Program-made: the position numbers and the translations under genes | NCBI GenBank assembly: GCA_963817785.1 | Contig: CAWFPL010000003.1 | Span: 496,001 to 560,000, forward strand | Direction: 5' to 3' | Source of the DNA: JAKALD01 sp963817785 | Lineage (GTDB): Bacteria > Pseudomonadota > Gammaproteobacteria > Burkholderiales > SG8-39 | DNA length: 64,000 bases | Notes under the pieces: generated by a model | Databases searched by the model: none | Seen by the model: the letters and a program-made list of their open reading frames with translations, nothing else | What the model was told of the DNA's origin: nothing | Shown: piece after piece, positions 43,727 to 51,188 of the stretch | Layout: each line of letters begins with the position of its first letter | How positions within the stretch are numbered: position 1 is the stretch's first letter

Positions 43727-44034
43727 CCCAGTGGCGACTAAGGATGTCAGGGAACGCCTAATGCCGAAAGCAAGATCGGGCTTTTGGGCGGGGAAACCAT
43801 GTCCTACGGTGGTAACTAATTAATTCTATGATCTATATTTGATACATCGGACCAACAAAAGTTTTGTTGCGTTTTTGCAACGAGATAGATAGTTATTCAG
43901 AGCCAATGGCGTTTTACGTTGCGGCAGAACCTCTTAGGCGAACACAATTCTGGTAGCTCCTCACTTTCTCGAGCTGAGGGGGTGGTCAGGCGGACCTAGG
44001 CCGCCTGGTTTTCCAATAACTGGGAGATTTTTGG
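43727..44034 (+). promoter_or_regulatory. Structured AT-rich leader region of the porin gene
   Basis: This 308-nt gap has no gene. It holds, in order: a hairpin just after trpC (CCGAAAGC 43763-43770 pairing with GCTTTTGG 43779-43786, one G-U, no T-tract); an AT-rich stretch with TATATT (43834-43839); two overlapping hairpins sharing GTTG (CAACAAAA/TTTTGTTG at 43853-43869 and GTTGC/GCAAC at 43866-43881); and the hairpin CAGGCGG/CCGCCTG (43987-44007) followed by TTTT, 14 nt before the porin ribosome site GGGAG. A long regulated 5' leader is likely. Confidence 0.5.
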
Positions 44035-45204
44035 ATGAACAAGAAGCTTTTGGCAGCAGCAGTTGCCGGAGCCTTGGCGATGCCCGGGATCGCGCTCGCG
44101 CAGTCGAGCGTGACGATCAGCGGGTTCTTCAAGGTCGGTTTCGAGGATCTCAACATCGGCAATGCGGCCTCAACGCGCGCGAATTCCAGCGAGACGCGCA
44201 TGGTCGACAACTCCTCGCGCATCATCTTCGACGCGACTGAAGATCTGGGCGGCGGGCTGGCGGCAGTGGGGCAGTTCGATTTCCGCCCGATCATGACCAA
44301 CGGCGGAGGCTCGACCGCGAGCGGCAACGATTTTGTCGGCTTGAAGAGCAATAGCTGGGGCCAGGTGACCTTCGGTCAATGGGACCTCCATTACATGGAT
44401 ACGGCCGACACGATTCTCCTCAAGGGGGGCGCTCTCGAGGCCTGGAACGTTTCTCTCATGAGCTACGCCGGCGGCGGCGGTGTGGGGATCGCCAACGACA
44501 CCCGGACCCCGAACGTCATCAAGTACGACTCGCCGAACTGGAACGGCTTTGCGTTTACTGCGGCGTATTCGACCAACGCGGTGGGTACGACGCGCCAAGC
44601 AGCCGATTTGCTTGCTACACCGGCGACAACTACCCGCAAGGGCGACGGTTATACGTTCGCCCCTACGTACACCGCCAACAACTGGCAGGTCGGCTACAGC
44701 TACTGGAACGCCAAGCCCGACGCACCGGCGGCGATCACGGAAGCCACCGTGGCAACTTCCGCCGATCAGCGCAGCGACAAGCTCTGGGGCTATTACACCT
44801 GGAACGGCTTCCGCGTCGGGTTGGCGTGGGATAGGTCCAGGCTGACGGATCCCTCGGGCGTCATCTCCGGCGATATCAGCAATCGCAACGCCTGGTCGAT
44901 CCCGCTCAGCTACGAAACCGGTCCGCACACGTTCTACGTGACCTACACCAAGGCGCAGGACGACAGCTCGTGGAACACGCTTACTGGCAAGACGGACTCG
45001 TCGGCGAAGATGATCGCGGTCGCGTACAACTATGACCTGTCGAAGCTGACCTCGGTCGGTGTGACCTACGCGAAAATCAACAACGGCGCCGGCGCGAACT
45101 ACAACCTGTTCACGAGCACCGCGCTGGGCGGCGACGCCGGCTCGGCCATCAAGGACGGGGAAGATCCCCGCATTATCCAGCTCACGATGCGCAAGGCGTT
45201 CTAA
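44035..45204 (+). CDS. Outer-membrane general porin
   Basis: 389 residues with signal peptide KKLLAAAVAGALAMPGIALAQ and a 16-strand porin-type barrel ending in the obligatory C-terminal Phe (LTMRKAF). The mature N-terminus SSVTISGFFKVGFEDL and FVGLKSNSWGQVTFGQWD are typical of betaproteobacterial trimeric porins. Strong terminator downstream and long leader upstream suggest a highly expressed single-gene unit. Ion selectivity cannot be read. Confidence 0.92.
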   Translation: MNKKLLAAAVAGALAMPGIALAQSSVTISGFFKVGFEDLNIGNAASTRANSSETRMVDNSSRIIFDATEDLGGGLAAVGQFDFRPIMTNGGGSTASGNDFVGLKSNSWGQVTFGQWDLHYMDTADTILLKGGALEAWNVSLMSYAGGGGVGIANDTRTPNVIKYDSPNWNGFAFTAAYSTNAVGTTRQAADLLATPATTTRKGDGYTFAPTYTANNWQVGYSYWNAKPDAPAAITEATVATSADQRSDKLWGYYTWNGFRVGLAWDRSRLTDPSGVISGDISNRNAWSIPLSYETGPHTFYVTYTKAQDDSSWNTLTGKTDSSAKMIAVAYNYDLSKLTSVGVTYAKINNGAGANYNLFTSTALGGDAGSAIKDGEDPRIIQLTMRKAF

Positions 45205-45251
45205 AGCGCTTGACCGTTTTTGCTCGGGCTTACGGCTCGAGCGAGACTTCG

Positions 45252-45282
45252 AAACGGGCGTCGCAAGACGCCCGTTTTTTTT
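45252..45282 (+). terminator. Rho-independent terminator of the porin gene
   Basis: Stem AAACGGGCGTC / GACGCCCGTTT (45252-45262, 45267-45277) with a GCAA tetraloop, followed by a run of eight T. Textbook intrinsic terminator, 47 nt after the porin stop. Confidence 0.95.
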
Positions 45283-45341
45283 GCCCGGCCCGGCGCGCCG
45301 CGCGAGGCATCTGAAACGCCTCTGGTAGACTTTCGCGCATC

Positions 45342-45974
45342 ATGAAACCGATGCGCATCGACCGTGCGATCACGGAGTTCGACCGGGCATTGCGCACGGT
45401 GGCCGGCGTGCACCAAGCCCGGCGGGCGAGCCCCGCGGGTGCCATTCCGGAGGCAGAAATGGGGGCGGTCGAGCGCGAGCGCGCAGCAGCGCTCATGCGG
45501 GTCAATCACGTCGGTGAAGTCTGCGCGCAGGCGCTGTACCAGGGACAGGCGCTCACCGCGCGCGAAGGCGGCACGCGCGAGTCGCTCGAAGCTGCGGCGC
45601 AAGAGGAAGAGGATCACCTCGCCTGGAGTGCGCAACGCGTCGGGGAGTTGGGCGGCCGCCTCAGCTTGCTGAACCCCCTCTGGTACGCGGGGTCACTGGC
45701 GATTGGCGTTGCGGCCGGCCTACTCGGGGATCGCTGGAATCTGGCCTTTCTTGCCGAGACCGAGCGGCAAGTGGAGGAGCACCTGAGCGGCCACCTCGAG
45801 CGGCTGGCCGCTGCGGACCAGCGCACGCGAGCGGTCGTGGAAGGCATGCGTACCGACGAAGCCAGGCACCATGACATGGCGGTCGCCCTCGGGGCCGCCG
45901 AGCTGCCGCCGCCGGCCAAGGCGGCCATGCGGGCGCTTGCCAAGGTGATGACGGCCGTCGCCTACCGCGTCTGA
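45342..45974 (+). CDS. coq7: Demethoxyubiquinone hydroxylase Coq7
   Basis: Di-iron monooxygenase for the last ring hydroxylation (C6) of ubiquinone synthesis, replacing UbiF. 210 residues. Iron ligands appear in MRVNHVGEVCAQALY, EEEDHLAW, FLAETERQVEEHL and RTDEARHHD. A TAGACT -10-like motif lies 11 nt before the ATG. The glycosyltransferase gene follows after 10 nt. Confidence 0.95.
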   Translation: MKPMRIDRAITEFDRALRTVAGVHQARRASPAGAIPEAEMGAVERERAAALMRVNHVGEVCAQALYQGQALTAREGGTRESLEAAAQEEEDHLAWSAQRVGELGGRLSLLNPLWYAGSLAIGVAAGLLGDRWNLAFLAETERQVEEHLSGHLERLAAADQRTRAVVEGMRTDEARHHDMAVALGAAELPPPAKAAMRALAKVMTAVAYRV

Positions 45975-45984
45975 CCGAAGGATT

Positions 45985-46692
45985 GTGAGTGCAGTGCTGA
46001 ACGTGTTCGTCGGCTATGACCCGAGGGAGTCGGTGGCCTTTTACACCCTCGCGCACTCCATCCTCAGGCACGCCTCGATCCCGGTCTCCATTACGCCGTT
46101 GATGCGCTCACAGCTGAAGGGTCTCTATACGCGCGAGCGTGGTCCGACCGAGTCCACTGAATTCAGCCTCACCCGGTTCCTGGTCCCGCGGCTAACCCAG
46201 TACCGCGGCTGGTCCGTGTTCATGGACTGCGACATGCTCTGCCGCTGCGACATCGCGGATCTTGCCGCCTGCATGGAGCGGGCGCCCGAGCGGGCGGTGC
46301 TGGTGTGCAAGCACGACTATGTGCCGAAGACCGAACGCAAGTTTCTCGATCAGGTGCAGACCAAGTATCCGAGGAAGAACTGGTCGAGTCTGATGATCTT
46401 CAACAATGAACGCTGTCGCGCGCTGAGCGAGAGCTACGTCAACACGGCCGCCGGCTTGGAGCTGCATCGCTTCGCGTGGGTCGACGATGGGCTGATCGGC
46501 GAGCTGCCCCTGGTCTGGAATTGGCTAGTCGGCGAGTACGACTTCAATCCGCAGGCGAAGATCGTGCACTTCACGCTCGGCGGACCTTACTTCGACGACT
46601 ATCGCAATTGCGATTACGCCGACGAATGGTTTGCAGAGTCCCGCTCGATGAGCCACGTGGCGACCTCTCCGCGCAGCACTGCGCGGCGGTAG
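45985..46692 (+). CDS. Putative glycosyltransferase (GT-A fold)
   Basis: 235 residues with an N-terminal NVFVGYDPRESVAFYTLAHSIL, a metal-binding DxD in VFMDCDMLCRCDI and a C-terminal IVHFTLGGPYFDDYRNCDYADEWF. This pattern resembles GT8-like or glycogenin-type nucleotide-sugar transferases. No signal or membrane segment, so it is cytosolic. The GTG at 45985 is the start, 10 nt after coq7. Acceptor unknown; LPS core or another surface glycan is possible. Confidence 0.7.
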   Translation: MSAVLNVFVGYDPRESVAFYTLAHSILRHASIPVSITPLMRSQLKGLYTRERGPTESTEFSLTRFLVPRLTQYRGWSVFMDCDMLCRCDIADLAACMERAPERAVLVCKHDYVPKTERKFLDQVQTKYPRKNWSSLMIFNNERCRALSESYVNTAAGLELHRFAWVDDGLIGELPLVWNWLVGEYDFNPQAKIVHFTLGGPYFDDYRNCDYADEWFAESRSMSHVATSPRSTARR

Positions 46693-46712
46693 GCACGATC
46701 GCGGCGGCAGCG

Positions 46713-47129
46713 CTATTCCTCCACGATCTCGAAATCCTTGGTGATCTCGGCGGTCTTGCCGAGCATGATCGACGCCGAGCAGTACTTCTCGTGCGACAAA
46801 CGGATCGCCTGCTCGACGAGGTTGCGTTTCAGGTTCTTGCCGCGCACGACAAAGTGCATGTGGATCTTGGTGAAGACTTTCGGGTCGGTGGGTGCCCGTT
46901 CCGACTCCAGGCGCACCTCACAACCGGTTATATCCTGGCCACTCTTTTGCAGGATCAGCACTACGTCGTAGGCGGTGCAGCCGCCCGTGCCGACCAGTAC
47001 GAGCTCCATCGGCCGCGGCGCAAGATTGCGGCCGCCACCGTCCGGTGCGCCATCCATGGTGAGGAGATGGTTGCTGCCAGTCTCCCCTAGAAAGACCATT
47101 CCTCCGGCCCATCGAACGCTGCATTCCAT
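46713..47129 (-). CDS. OsmC/YhfA-family protein
   Basis: 138 residues of the OsmC peroxiredoxin-like fold. The two redox cysteines are in VGTGGCTAYDVV and HEKYCSASIML. The short form resembles YhfA rather than OsmC or Ohr. Likely a thiol-dependent hydroperoxide reductase, but YhfA members have no proven substrate. Its promoter must lie in the AT-rich region to the right, shared with the sRNA candidate. Confidence 0.88.
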   Translation of the reverse strand: MECSVRWAGGMVFLGETGSNHLLTMDGAPDGGGRNLAPRPMELVLVGTGGCTAYDVVLILQKSGQDITGCEVRLESERAPTDPKVFTKIHMHFVVRGKNLKRNLVEQAIRLSHEKYCSASIMLGKTAEITKDFEIVEE

Positions 47130-47289
47130 AAAAGATTCCCCAAAAAATCAAAGGCATTGCACCGCACCATCAAATCCCAATCCAAATGGTGAATAAAAGA
47201 TTAGCCCGTTCGCACTTGATTGTTGAGGGAAAGTAAATTTATTATTTTAATCAGTTATGTACGTAAAGTACTTAAAGAAATACAAAGAA

Positions 47290-47305
47290 TTAATTCGCGA
47301 ATTAA
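47290..47305. promoter_or_regulatory. Perfect 16-bp palindrome upstream of the sRNA promoter
   Basis: TTAATTCGCGAATTAA is an exact palindrome whose right edge is 10 nt from the -35 box at 47316. Its centre is about 54 nt before the predicted start site, a common activator position. It also faces the osmC-like gene. Surrounding sequence (47155-47310) is AT-rich and otherwise empty. Confidence 0.5.
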
Positions 47306-47315
47306 AAACATTCTA

Positions 47316-47345
47316 TTGCAATGCAGCATCATGAGCTGGCATACT
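47316..47345 (+). promoter_or_regulatory. Promoter of the candidate small RNA
   Basis: -35 TTGCAA (47316-47321), 18-nt spacer, -10 CATACT (47340-47345), preceded by TGG. Start site expected near 47352. Confidence 0.5.
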
Positions 47346-47351
47346 GCGACC

Positions 47352-47453
47352 CAGTGAAGGCGTTTCAGGTCATCGAAGCGCCAGACGGTTTGTCTCCTCC
47401 ACCCTCCTCCTTTGGTGGATTCAGCGCAACTCTCGCGAGTTGCGCTTTTTTTT
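47352..47453 (+). ncRNA. Candidate CU-rich small regulatory RNA
   Basis: About 100 nt bounded by a promoter and an intrinsic terminator, with no coding potential. Hairpin 1: GGCGTTTC (47359-47366) with GAAGCGCC (47375-47382). Short hairpin 2: AGAC/GTCT (47383-47386/47392-47395). Hairpin 3: CCACC (47399-47403) with GGTGG (47414-47418), its loop exposing CTCCTCCTTT. A second CTCCTCC overlaps 47394-47400. Hairpin 4 is the terminator. The CUCCUCC motifs are complementary to Shine-Dalgarno sequences, as in CcsR-type and other CU-rich sRNAs of alpha- and betaproteobacteria. An alternative is a long attenuated rplM leader. Confidence 0.6.
47423..47453 (+). terminator. Intrinsic terminator of the sRNA candidate
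   Basis: AGCGCAACTC / GAGTTGCGCT (47423-47432 and 47437-47446) with loop TCGC and eight T (47446-47453). It terminates a transcript arriving from the left; rplM has its own promoter just after it. Confidence 0.9.
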
Positions 47454-47465
47454 GCCTGTGCGGGT

Positions 47466-47494
47466 TTGACGATGCAACGCAAGTCCAATAAAAT
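47466..47494 (+). promoter_or_regulatory. Sigma-70 promoter of rplM-rpsI
   Basis: -35 TTGACG (47466-47471), 17-nt spacer, -10 TAAAAT (47489-47494), 25 nt before the rplM ATG. The leader is very short. Confidence 0.85.
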
Positions 47495-47519
47495 CCAGCC
47501 CCTTTTCACAAAGCGCGCC

Positions 47520-47948
47520 ATGAGGACCTATTCAGCAAAGTCAGGCGAGGTCGAGCACGGCTGGTTTGTAGTCGACGCTCGGGGCAAGGTGTTAGGCCGC
47601 CTTGCTGCCCAGATCGCGGCGCGACTGCGCGGCAAGCACAAGCCCGAGTACACGCCGCACATCGATACCGGCGACTACATCGTGGTGGTGAACGCGGCGA
47701 AGCTTCGCGTCACCGGCAACAAGGCGCAGGACAAGGTGTACTACCGCCACACCGGCTATCCGGGCGGCATTCGCGAGATGAACTTCGCGACGCTGCAGGC
47801 GAAGTTTCCGAAGCGCGTCCTGGAAAAGGCCGTCAAGGGGATGCTGCCGAAGGGACCCCTCGGGTACGCCATGCTCAAGAAGCTGAAGGTCTACGCCGAC
47901 GATACCCATCCGCACACCGCCCAGCAGCCCAAGGCGCTCGAACTCTGA
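47520..47948 (+). CDS. rplM: Ribosomal protein L13
   Basis: 142 residues, the standard length. RTYSAKSGEVEHGWFVVDARGKVLGRLAAQIA, the GDYIVVVNAAKLRVTGNK block, YYRHTGYPGG and GMLPKGPLGYAMLKKLKVY are canonical. The ATG at 47520 is fixed by the family N-terminus. It forms the rplM-rpsI operon (11-nt gap). Confidence 0.98.
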   Translation: MRTYSAKSGEVEHGWFVVDARGKVLGRLAAQIAARLRGKHKPEYTPHIDTGDYIVVVNAAKLRVTGNKAQDKVYYRHTGYPGGIREMNFATLQAKFPKRVLEKAVKGMLPKGPLGYAMLKKLKVYADDTHPHTAQQPKALEL

Positions 47949-47959
47949 GGTCATAAAAC

Positions 47960-48352
47960 ATGGTTGGCGATTATTACTACGGCACGGGGCGTCGCAAGAG
48001 CGCGGTTGCCCGCGTCTTTCTGAAGCCCGGCAAGGGCGAGTTCATTGTCAACGGCAAACCGGTGGACCAGTTCTTCGGCCGCGAGACCGGGCGCATGATC
48101 GTGCGCCAGCCGCTCGAGCTGACCAAGAGCCCGGCCGGCTTCGACATCTCGGTGAACGTGTACGGCGGCGGGGAAAACGGGCAGGCGGGCGCGGTGCGCC
48201 ACGGAATCGCGCGCGCGCTGATCGAGTATGATGCAGACCTCAAGCATACGCTTCGAGCAGCAGGCCTCGTGACGCGCGACGCGCGGGAAGTCGAGCGAAA
48301 GAAGGTCGGCCTGCACAAGGCGCGGCGGCGCAAGCAATTCTCCAAACGTTAA
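47960..48352 (+). CDS. rpsI: Ribosomal protein S9
   Basis: 130 residues. YYYGTGRRKSAVARVFLKPGKGEFIVNGK at the start and the basic C-terminal tail KARRRKQFSKR that reaches the P-site tRNA are both intact. Terminator follows at 48389. Confidence 0.98.
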   Translation: MVGDYYYGTGRRKSAVARVFLKPGKGEFIVNGKPVDQFFGRETGRMIVRQPLELTKSPAGFDISVNVYGGGENGQAGAVRHGIARALIEYDADLKHTLRAAGLVTRDAREVERKKVGLHKARRRKQFSKR

Positions 48353-48388
48353 GGGAGGCGGCCGGGAAATCGGCCCCTTCTGCGAAAG

Positions 48389-48414
48389 GCCGCCCACGGG
48401 CGGCTTTTTCTTTT
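48389..48414 (+). terminator. Terminator after rpsI
   Basis: GCCGCC / GGCGGC (48389-48394, 48399-48404) with loop CACG, then TTTTTCTTTT. It ends just before a non-functional ATG at 48415, which helps place the argC start further on. Confidence 0.88.
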
Positions 48415-48444
48415 ATGGCCGTGTCGATTCTGGAGGACTCAGCT

Positions 48445-49500
48445 GTGGCTCAGTCGAGACTCATCAAGGCGGGAATCGTCGGCGGTACCGGTTACACCGG
48501 CGTCGAGCTGTTGCGCCTGCTGGTGCAGCATCCGCAAGTGGAGCTGGCTGCGATCACCTCGCGCAAGGAGGCGGGCACCCCTGTCGCGAGCATGTTCCCG
48601 AGCCTGCGCGGCCGCGTGTCGCTCGCGTTTTCCGAGCCGGATAAGGCGCCGCTGAGCGGCTGCGACGTCGTGTTTTTCGCGACCCCGAACGGCGTTGCGA
48701 TGAGCGAAGCGCGTGCGTTGCTCGATGCGGGAGTGCGCATCGTCGATCTGTCGGCCGATTTTCGTCTCAAGGACGTTGCCGAGTGGGAGCGCTGGTACAA
48801 GGTCAAGCACGCGGCGCCCGAGCTGGTCGCGGAAGCGGTCTACGGCCTGTGCGAGCTCAACCGCGAAGCGATTAGCCGGGCGCGGCTGGTCGCCAATCCC
48901 GGGTGCTACCCGACCGCCACGCAGCTCGGCTTCCTACCCCTGGTCGAGTCCGGCGCGGTGGATCTTGACCATCTCATCGCCGACGCGAAATCGGGCGTTA
49001 GCGGTGCCGGGCGCAAAACCGAGACGCACCTGCTCTTTTCGGAGGCGTCGGATAATTTCGCCGCCTACGGCATCGCCGGGCATCGCCACTGGCCGGAGAT
49101 TCGCCAAGGCTTGGCGCAGGCTGCCGGGCGCGAGGTGGGGCTTGTGTTCGCCGCCCACCTTACGCCGATGATCCGCGGTATTCACGCCACGTTGTATGCG
49201 CGCGTAACCCGCGAATTGGATTTTCAGGCTCTGTTCGAGAGTCGCTACGCGCACGAGCCTTTCGTCGACGTGATGCCGGCCGGAAGCCATCCGGACACGC
49301 GCTCGGTGCGCGCTGCCAACATATGCCGGATCGCGGTGCACCGGCCGCGCGAATCGGCCCGGGGCGGCGACACGCTCGTCGTGCTTGCGGTCATCGACAA
49401 CCTCGTCAAAGGCGCTTCAGGGCAGGCAGTGCAGAACATGAACATCATGTTCGGACTGCCGGAAGCCCAGGGGCTGGCGCAGGTGCCGGTCGTCCCCTGA
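48445..49500 (+). CDS. argC: N-acetyl-gamma-glutamyl-phosphate reductase
   Basis: Arginine pathway step 3. 351 residues from a GTG at 48445, chosen because GGAGGA lies 7 nt upstream and the family N-terminus AGIVGGTGYTGVELLRLL follows. Catalytic Cys near 154 in VANPGCYPTATQLG; KSGVSGAGRK is the substrate loop. An ATG at 48415 lies in the rpsI terminator tail and is unlikely. The stop overlaps the next ATG (TGATG). Confidence 0.95.
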   Translation: MAQSRLIKAGIVGGTGYTGVELLRLLVQHPQVELAAITSRKEAGTPVASMFPSLRGRVSLAFSEPDKAPLSGCDVVFFATPNGVAMSEARALLDAGVRIVDLSADFRLKDVAEWERWYKVKHAAPELVAEAVYGLCELNREAISRARLVANPGCYPTATQLGFLPLVESGAVDLDHLIADAKSGVSGAGRKTETHLLFSEASDNFAAYGIAGHRHWPEIRQGLAQAAGREVGLVFAAHLTPMIRGIHATLYARVTRELDFQALFESRYAHEPFVDVMPAGSHPDTRSVRAANICRIAVHRPRESARGGDTLVVLAVIDNLVKGASGQAVQNMNIMFGLPEAQGLAQVPVVP

Positions 49501-50252
49501 TGGCGGTCAAACTGCGCAAGCTGCGCCAGCGTTTCGGTATCACCGCGCGCAAAGTCGCGGTGCGCACGGAGGTGGCGTGGTACTGGCGGTGGCTCGGGGT
49601 TCTGCTGCTGCTCGCTTGCGCCGCGGCCCTGGCGGTCTGGATTTACGACGCCGGGCGCCACTTGCCGGGGGCCGATCGGCACCACACGAAGGATGAGCTG
49701 GCCCAAGCCCGCGCCGAGCTTGAGGCCGAGCACACGGAACTCCAGCGTTTGCGCTCGATTGCTGACGCCGCCGGCAGCAGGATCGCCATCGAACGCACTG
49801 CCGAGCAGAAGCTTGCAGAGCAGGTCCGTACGCTGGAACAAGAAAACGGGCGCATGCGCGAGGAGCTGGCAATCTTCGAGAAGATGCTCTCGACGGACTG
49901 GCGCACCGCGCCCCCGCTGACGATCTACCGCTTCAAGGTTGAGCCGGACATGCTCCCGGGGGAGTACCGCTACCGCTTGCTGCTCGCTTCGGCGGCGGGC
50001 CGGGACAAGGATTTTCAAGGGCATTTGGAGCTGGTGGTGAGCCTGACGGTGGATGGCAAGAGTGCTATCATGACTTTCCCAAAGCAGGGTGAGGCGAGCG
50101 CACCATCTTTTCGTTTGGTATTCAAGCGGTTCCAGCGCGTCGAGGGCACTTTCCGCGTCGACTCGAAATCGAAGGTCGATAGCGTACAGGTGCGGATCTA
50201 CGAACACGGGTTCGGCCAACCCCGCGCCACCCAGAGCGTAACGTTGGGCTGA
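49500..50252 (+). CDS. Membrane-anchored coiled-coil protein of unknown function
   Basis: 250 residues. A basic N-terminus (KLRKLRQRFGITARKVAVR), one transmembrane helix (LGVLLLLACAAALAVWIYDAG, about 32-52), a coiled coil (DELAQARAELEAEHTELQRLRS to EQENGRMREELAIFEKML, about 63-128), then a beta-rich C-terminal domain (IYRFKVEPDMLPGEYRYRLLLA). It corresponds to the DUF6776-like proteins often found before bactofilin. Periplasmic topology of the C-terminal part is inferred. Its overlap with argC and proximity to bactofilin suggest an envelope scaffold role. Confidence 0.75.
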   Translation: MAVKLRKLRQRFGITARKVAVRTEVAWYWRWLGVLLLLACAAALAVWIYDAGRHLPGADRHHTKDELAQARAELEAEHTELQRLRSIADAAGSRIAIERTAEQKLAEQVRTLEQENGRMREELAIFEKMLSTDWRTAPPLTIYRFKVEPDMLPGEYRYRLLLASAAGRDKDFQGHLELVVSLTVDGKSAIMTFPKQGEASAPSFRLVFKRFQRVEGTFRVDSKSKVDSVQVRIYEHGFGQPRATQSVTLG

Positions 50253-50264
50253 GAGGATGCAGAT

Positions 50265-50666
50265 ATGTTCCGCAAGGGCAGCAAACCGCAGAATCGCATC
50301 GATTGCCTGATCGGCGCCACCACCCGGATTGAGGGAAACGTGTACTTTAGTGGCGGCCTGCGGGTCGACGGAAACGTCCGCGGCAACGTCTGTGCATTGC
50401 CGGAGCAGCCCGGCACCCTCGTGGTCTCGGAAGACGCGTGCATCGACGGCGAGGTCCAGGCGGCCCACATCGTAGTCAACGGCACGATCAACGGGCCGGT
50501 GAACGCGACCGAGACGCTCGAACTCCAGGCGAGCTCGACGGTCAGAGGTGATGTGCATTACAAGAGCATCGAAATGCAGCAGGGCGCGGTGGTGGAAGGC
50601 CGTCTCGTGCACCAGGGGGGTAGCGAGATCAAAGGCGTGGAACTGAAGCTCGCCTCAGGCGGATGA
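50265..50666 (+). CDS. Bactofilin
   Basis: 133 residues. The polymer-forming right-handed beta-helix shows regular Gly/Val/Ile repeats (TTRIEGNVYFSGGLRVDGNVRGNV, IDGEVQAAHIVVNGTINGPVNATETLELQASSTVRGDVHYKSIEM). Short disordered ends flank the core, as in CcmA/BacA family members that organise cell shape and peptidoglycan enzymes. It lies 12 nt after the coiled-coil gene; anmK and an M23 peptidase lie just beyond erpA. Confidence 0.93.
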   Translation: MFRKGSKPQNRIDCLIGATTRIEGNVYFSGGLRVDGNVRGNVCALPEQPGTLVVSEDACIDGEVQAAHIVVNGTINGPVNATETLELQASSTVRGDVHYKSIEMQQGAVVEGRLVHQGGSEIKGVELKLASGG

Positions 50667-50675
50667 ATGCCCGCG

Positions 50676-50705
50676 TTGACCCCATGGGTTTCTGGATTGG
50701 ATAAT
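50676..50705 (+). promoter_or_regulatory. Promoter and palindromic site before erpA
   Basis: -35 TTGACC (50676-50681), 18-nt spacer, -10 GATAAT (50700-50705). Just downstream, TCAAC (50706-50710) and GTTGA (50717-50721) form an inverted repeat around TAATTG that would be bound near the start site. It resembles but does not match IscR sites. Confidence 0.6.
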
Positions 50706-50742
50706 TCAACTAATTGGTTGACCGAATGATCAGGAGTACCGA

Positions 50743-51093
50743 ATGAACGCAGTTACCGAGATACCGGCTCCCCTCGTGTTCACCGACAGTGCCGCGACCA
50801 AGGTCAAGGAGCTGATCGACGAGGAGGGCAATACGGAGCTGAAGCTTCGCGTGTTCGTCAGCGGCGGAGGCTGTTCCGGCTTTCAGTACGGCTTTACGTT
50901 CGACGAGGTTCAGAACGACGACGACACGGTGATGCAGAAGAACGGTGTCACCTTGCTGATCGATGCGATGAGCTTCCAGTATCTCGTCGGCGCCGAGATC
51001 GACTTTCAAGAAGGGCTGGAAGGCGCGCAGTTCGTGATCAAGAATCCGAACGCCACCACGACCTGCGGCTGCGGCTCGTCGTTCTCCGCCTGA
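50743..51093 (+). CDS. erpA: Iron-sulfur cluster insertion protein ErpA
   Basis: A-type Fe-S carrier, 116 residues, delivering clusters to apoproteins such as IspG. Cluster-binding cysteines are C44 in GGGCSGFQYGF and C108/C110 in TTCGCGSSF. AGGAG ribosome site. Own promoter at 50676 and terminator at 51116 make it a single-gene unit. Confidence 0.95.
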   Translation: MNAVTEIPAPLVFTDSAATKVKELIDEEGNTELKLRVFVSGGGCSGFQYGFTFDEVQNDDDTVMQKNGVTLLIDAMSFQYLVGAEIDFQEGLEGAQFVIKNPNATTTCGCGSSFSA

Positions 51094-51115
51094 CGGACCG
51101 GCAAGTTCATTCTCC

Positions 51116-51142
51116 AAAAGGGGGCCTCACGGTCCCCTTTTT
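51116..51142. terminator. Bidirectional terminator between erpA and anmK
   Basis: AAAAGGGG (51116-51123) pairs with CCCCTTTT (51134-51141) around a 10-nt loop, with T-runs on both strands. It serves both erpA (+) and anmK (-). Confidence 0.85.
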
Positions 51143-51188
51143 GTTTGTCCCTTCCGGCGCGCCGCTCCAGGTGTGTCGGACGCGGGCT

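Noticed and set aside
48415..48444. ATG at 48415 as the argC start
   Set aside because: It lies in the T-run end of the rpsI terminator and adds residues not found in ArgC; the GTG at 48445 has a good ribosome site.
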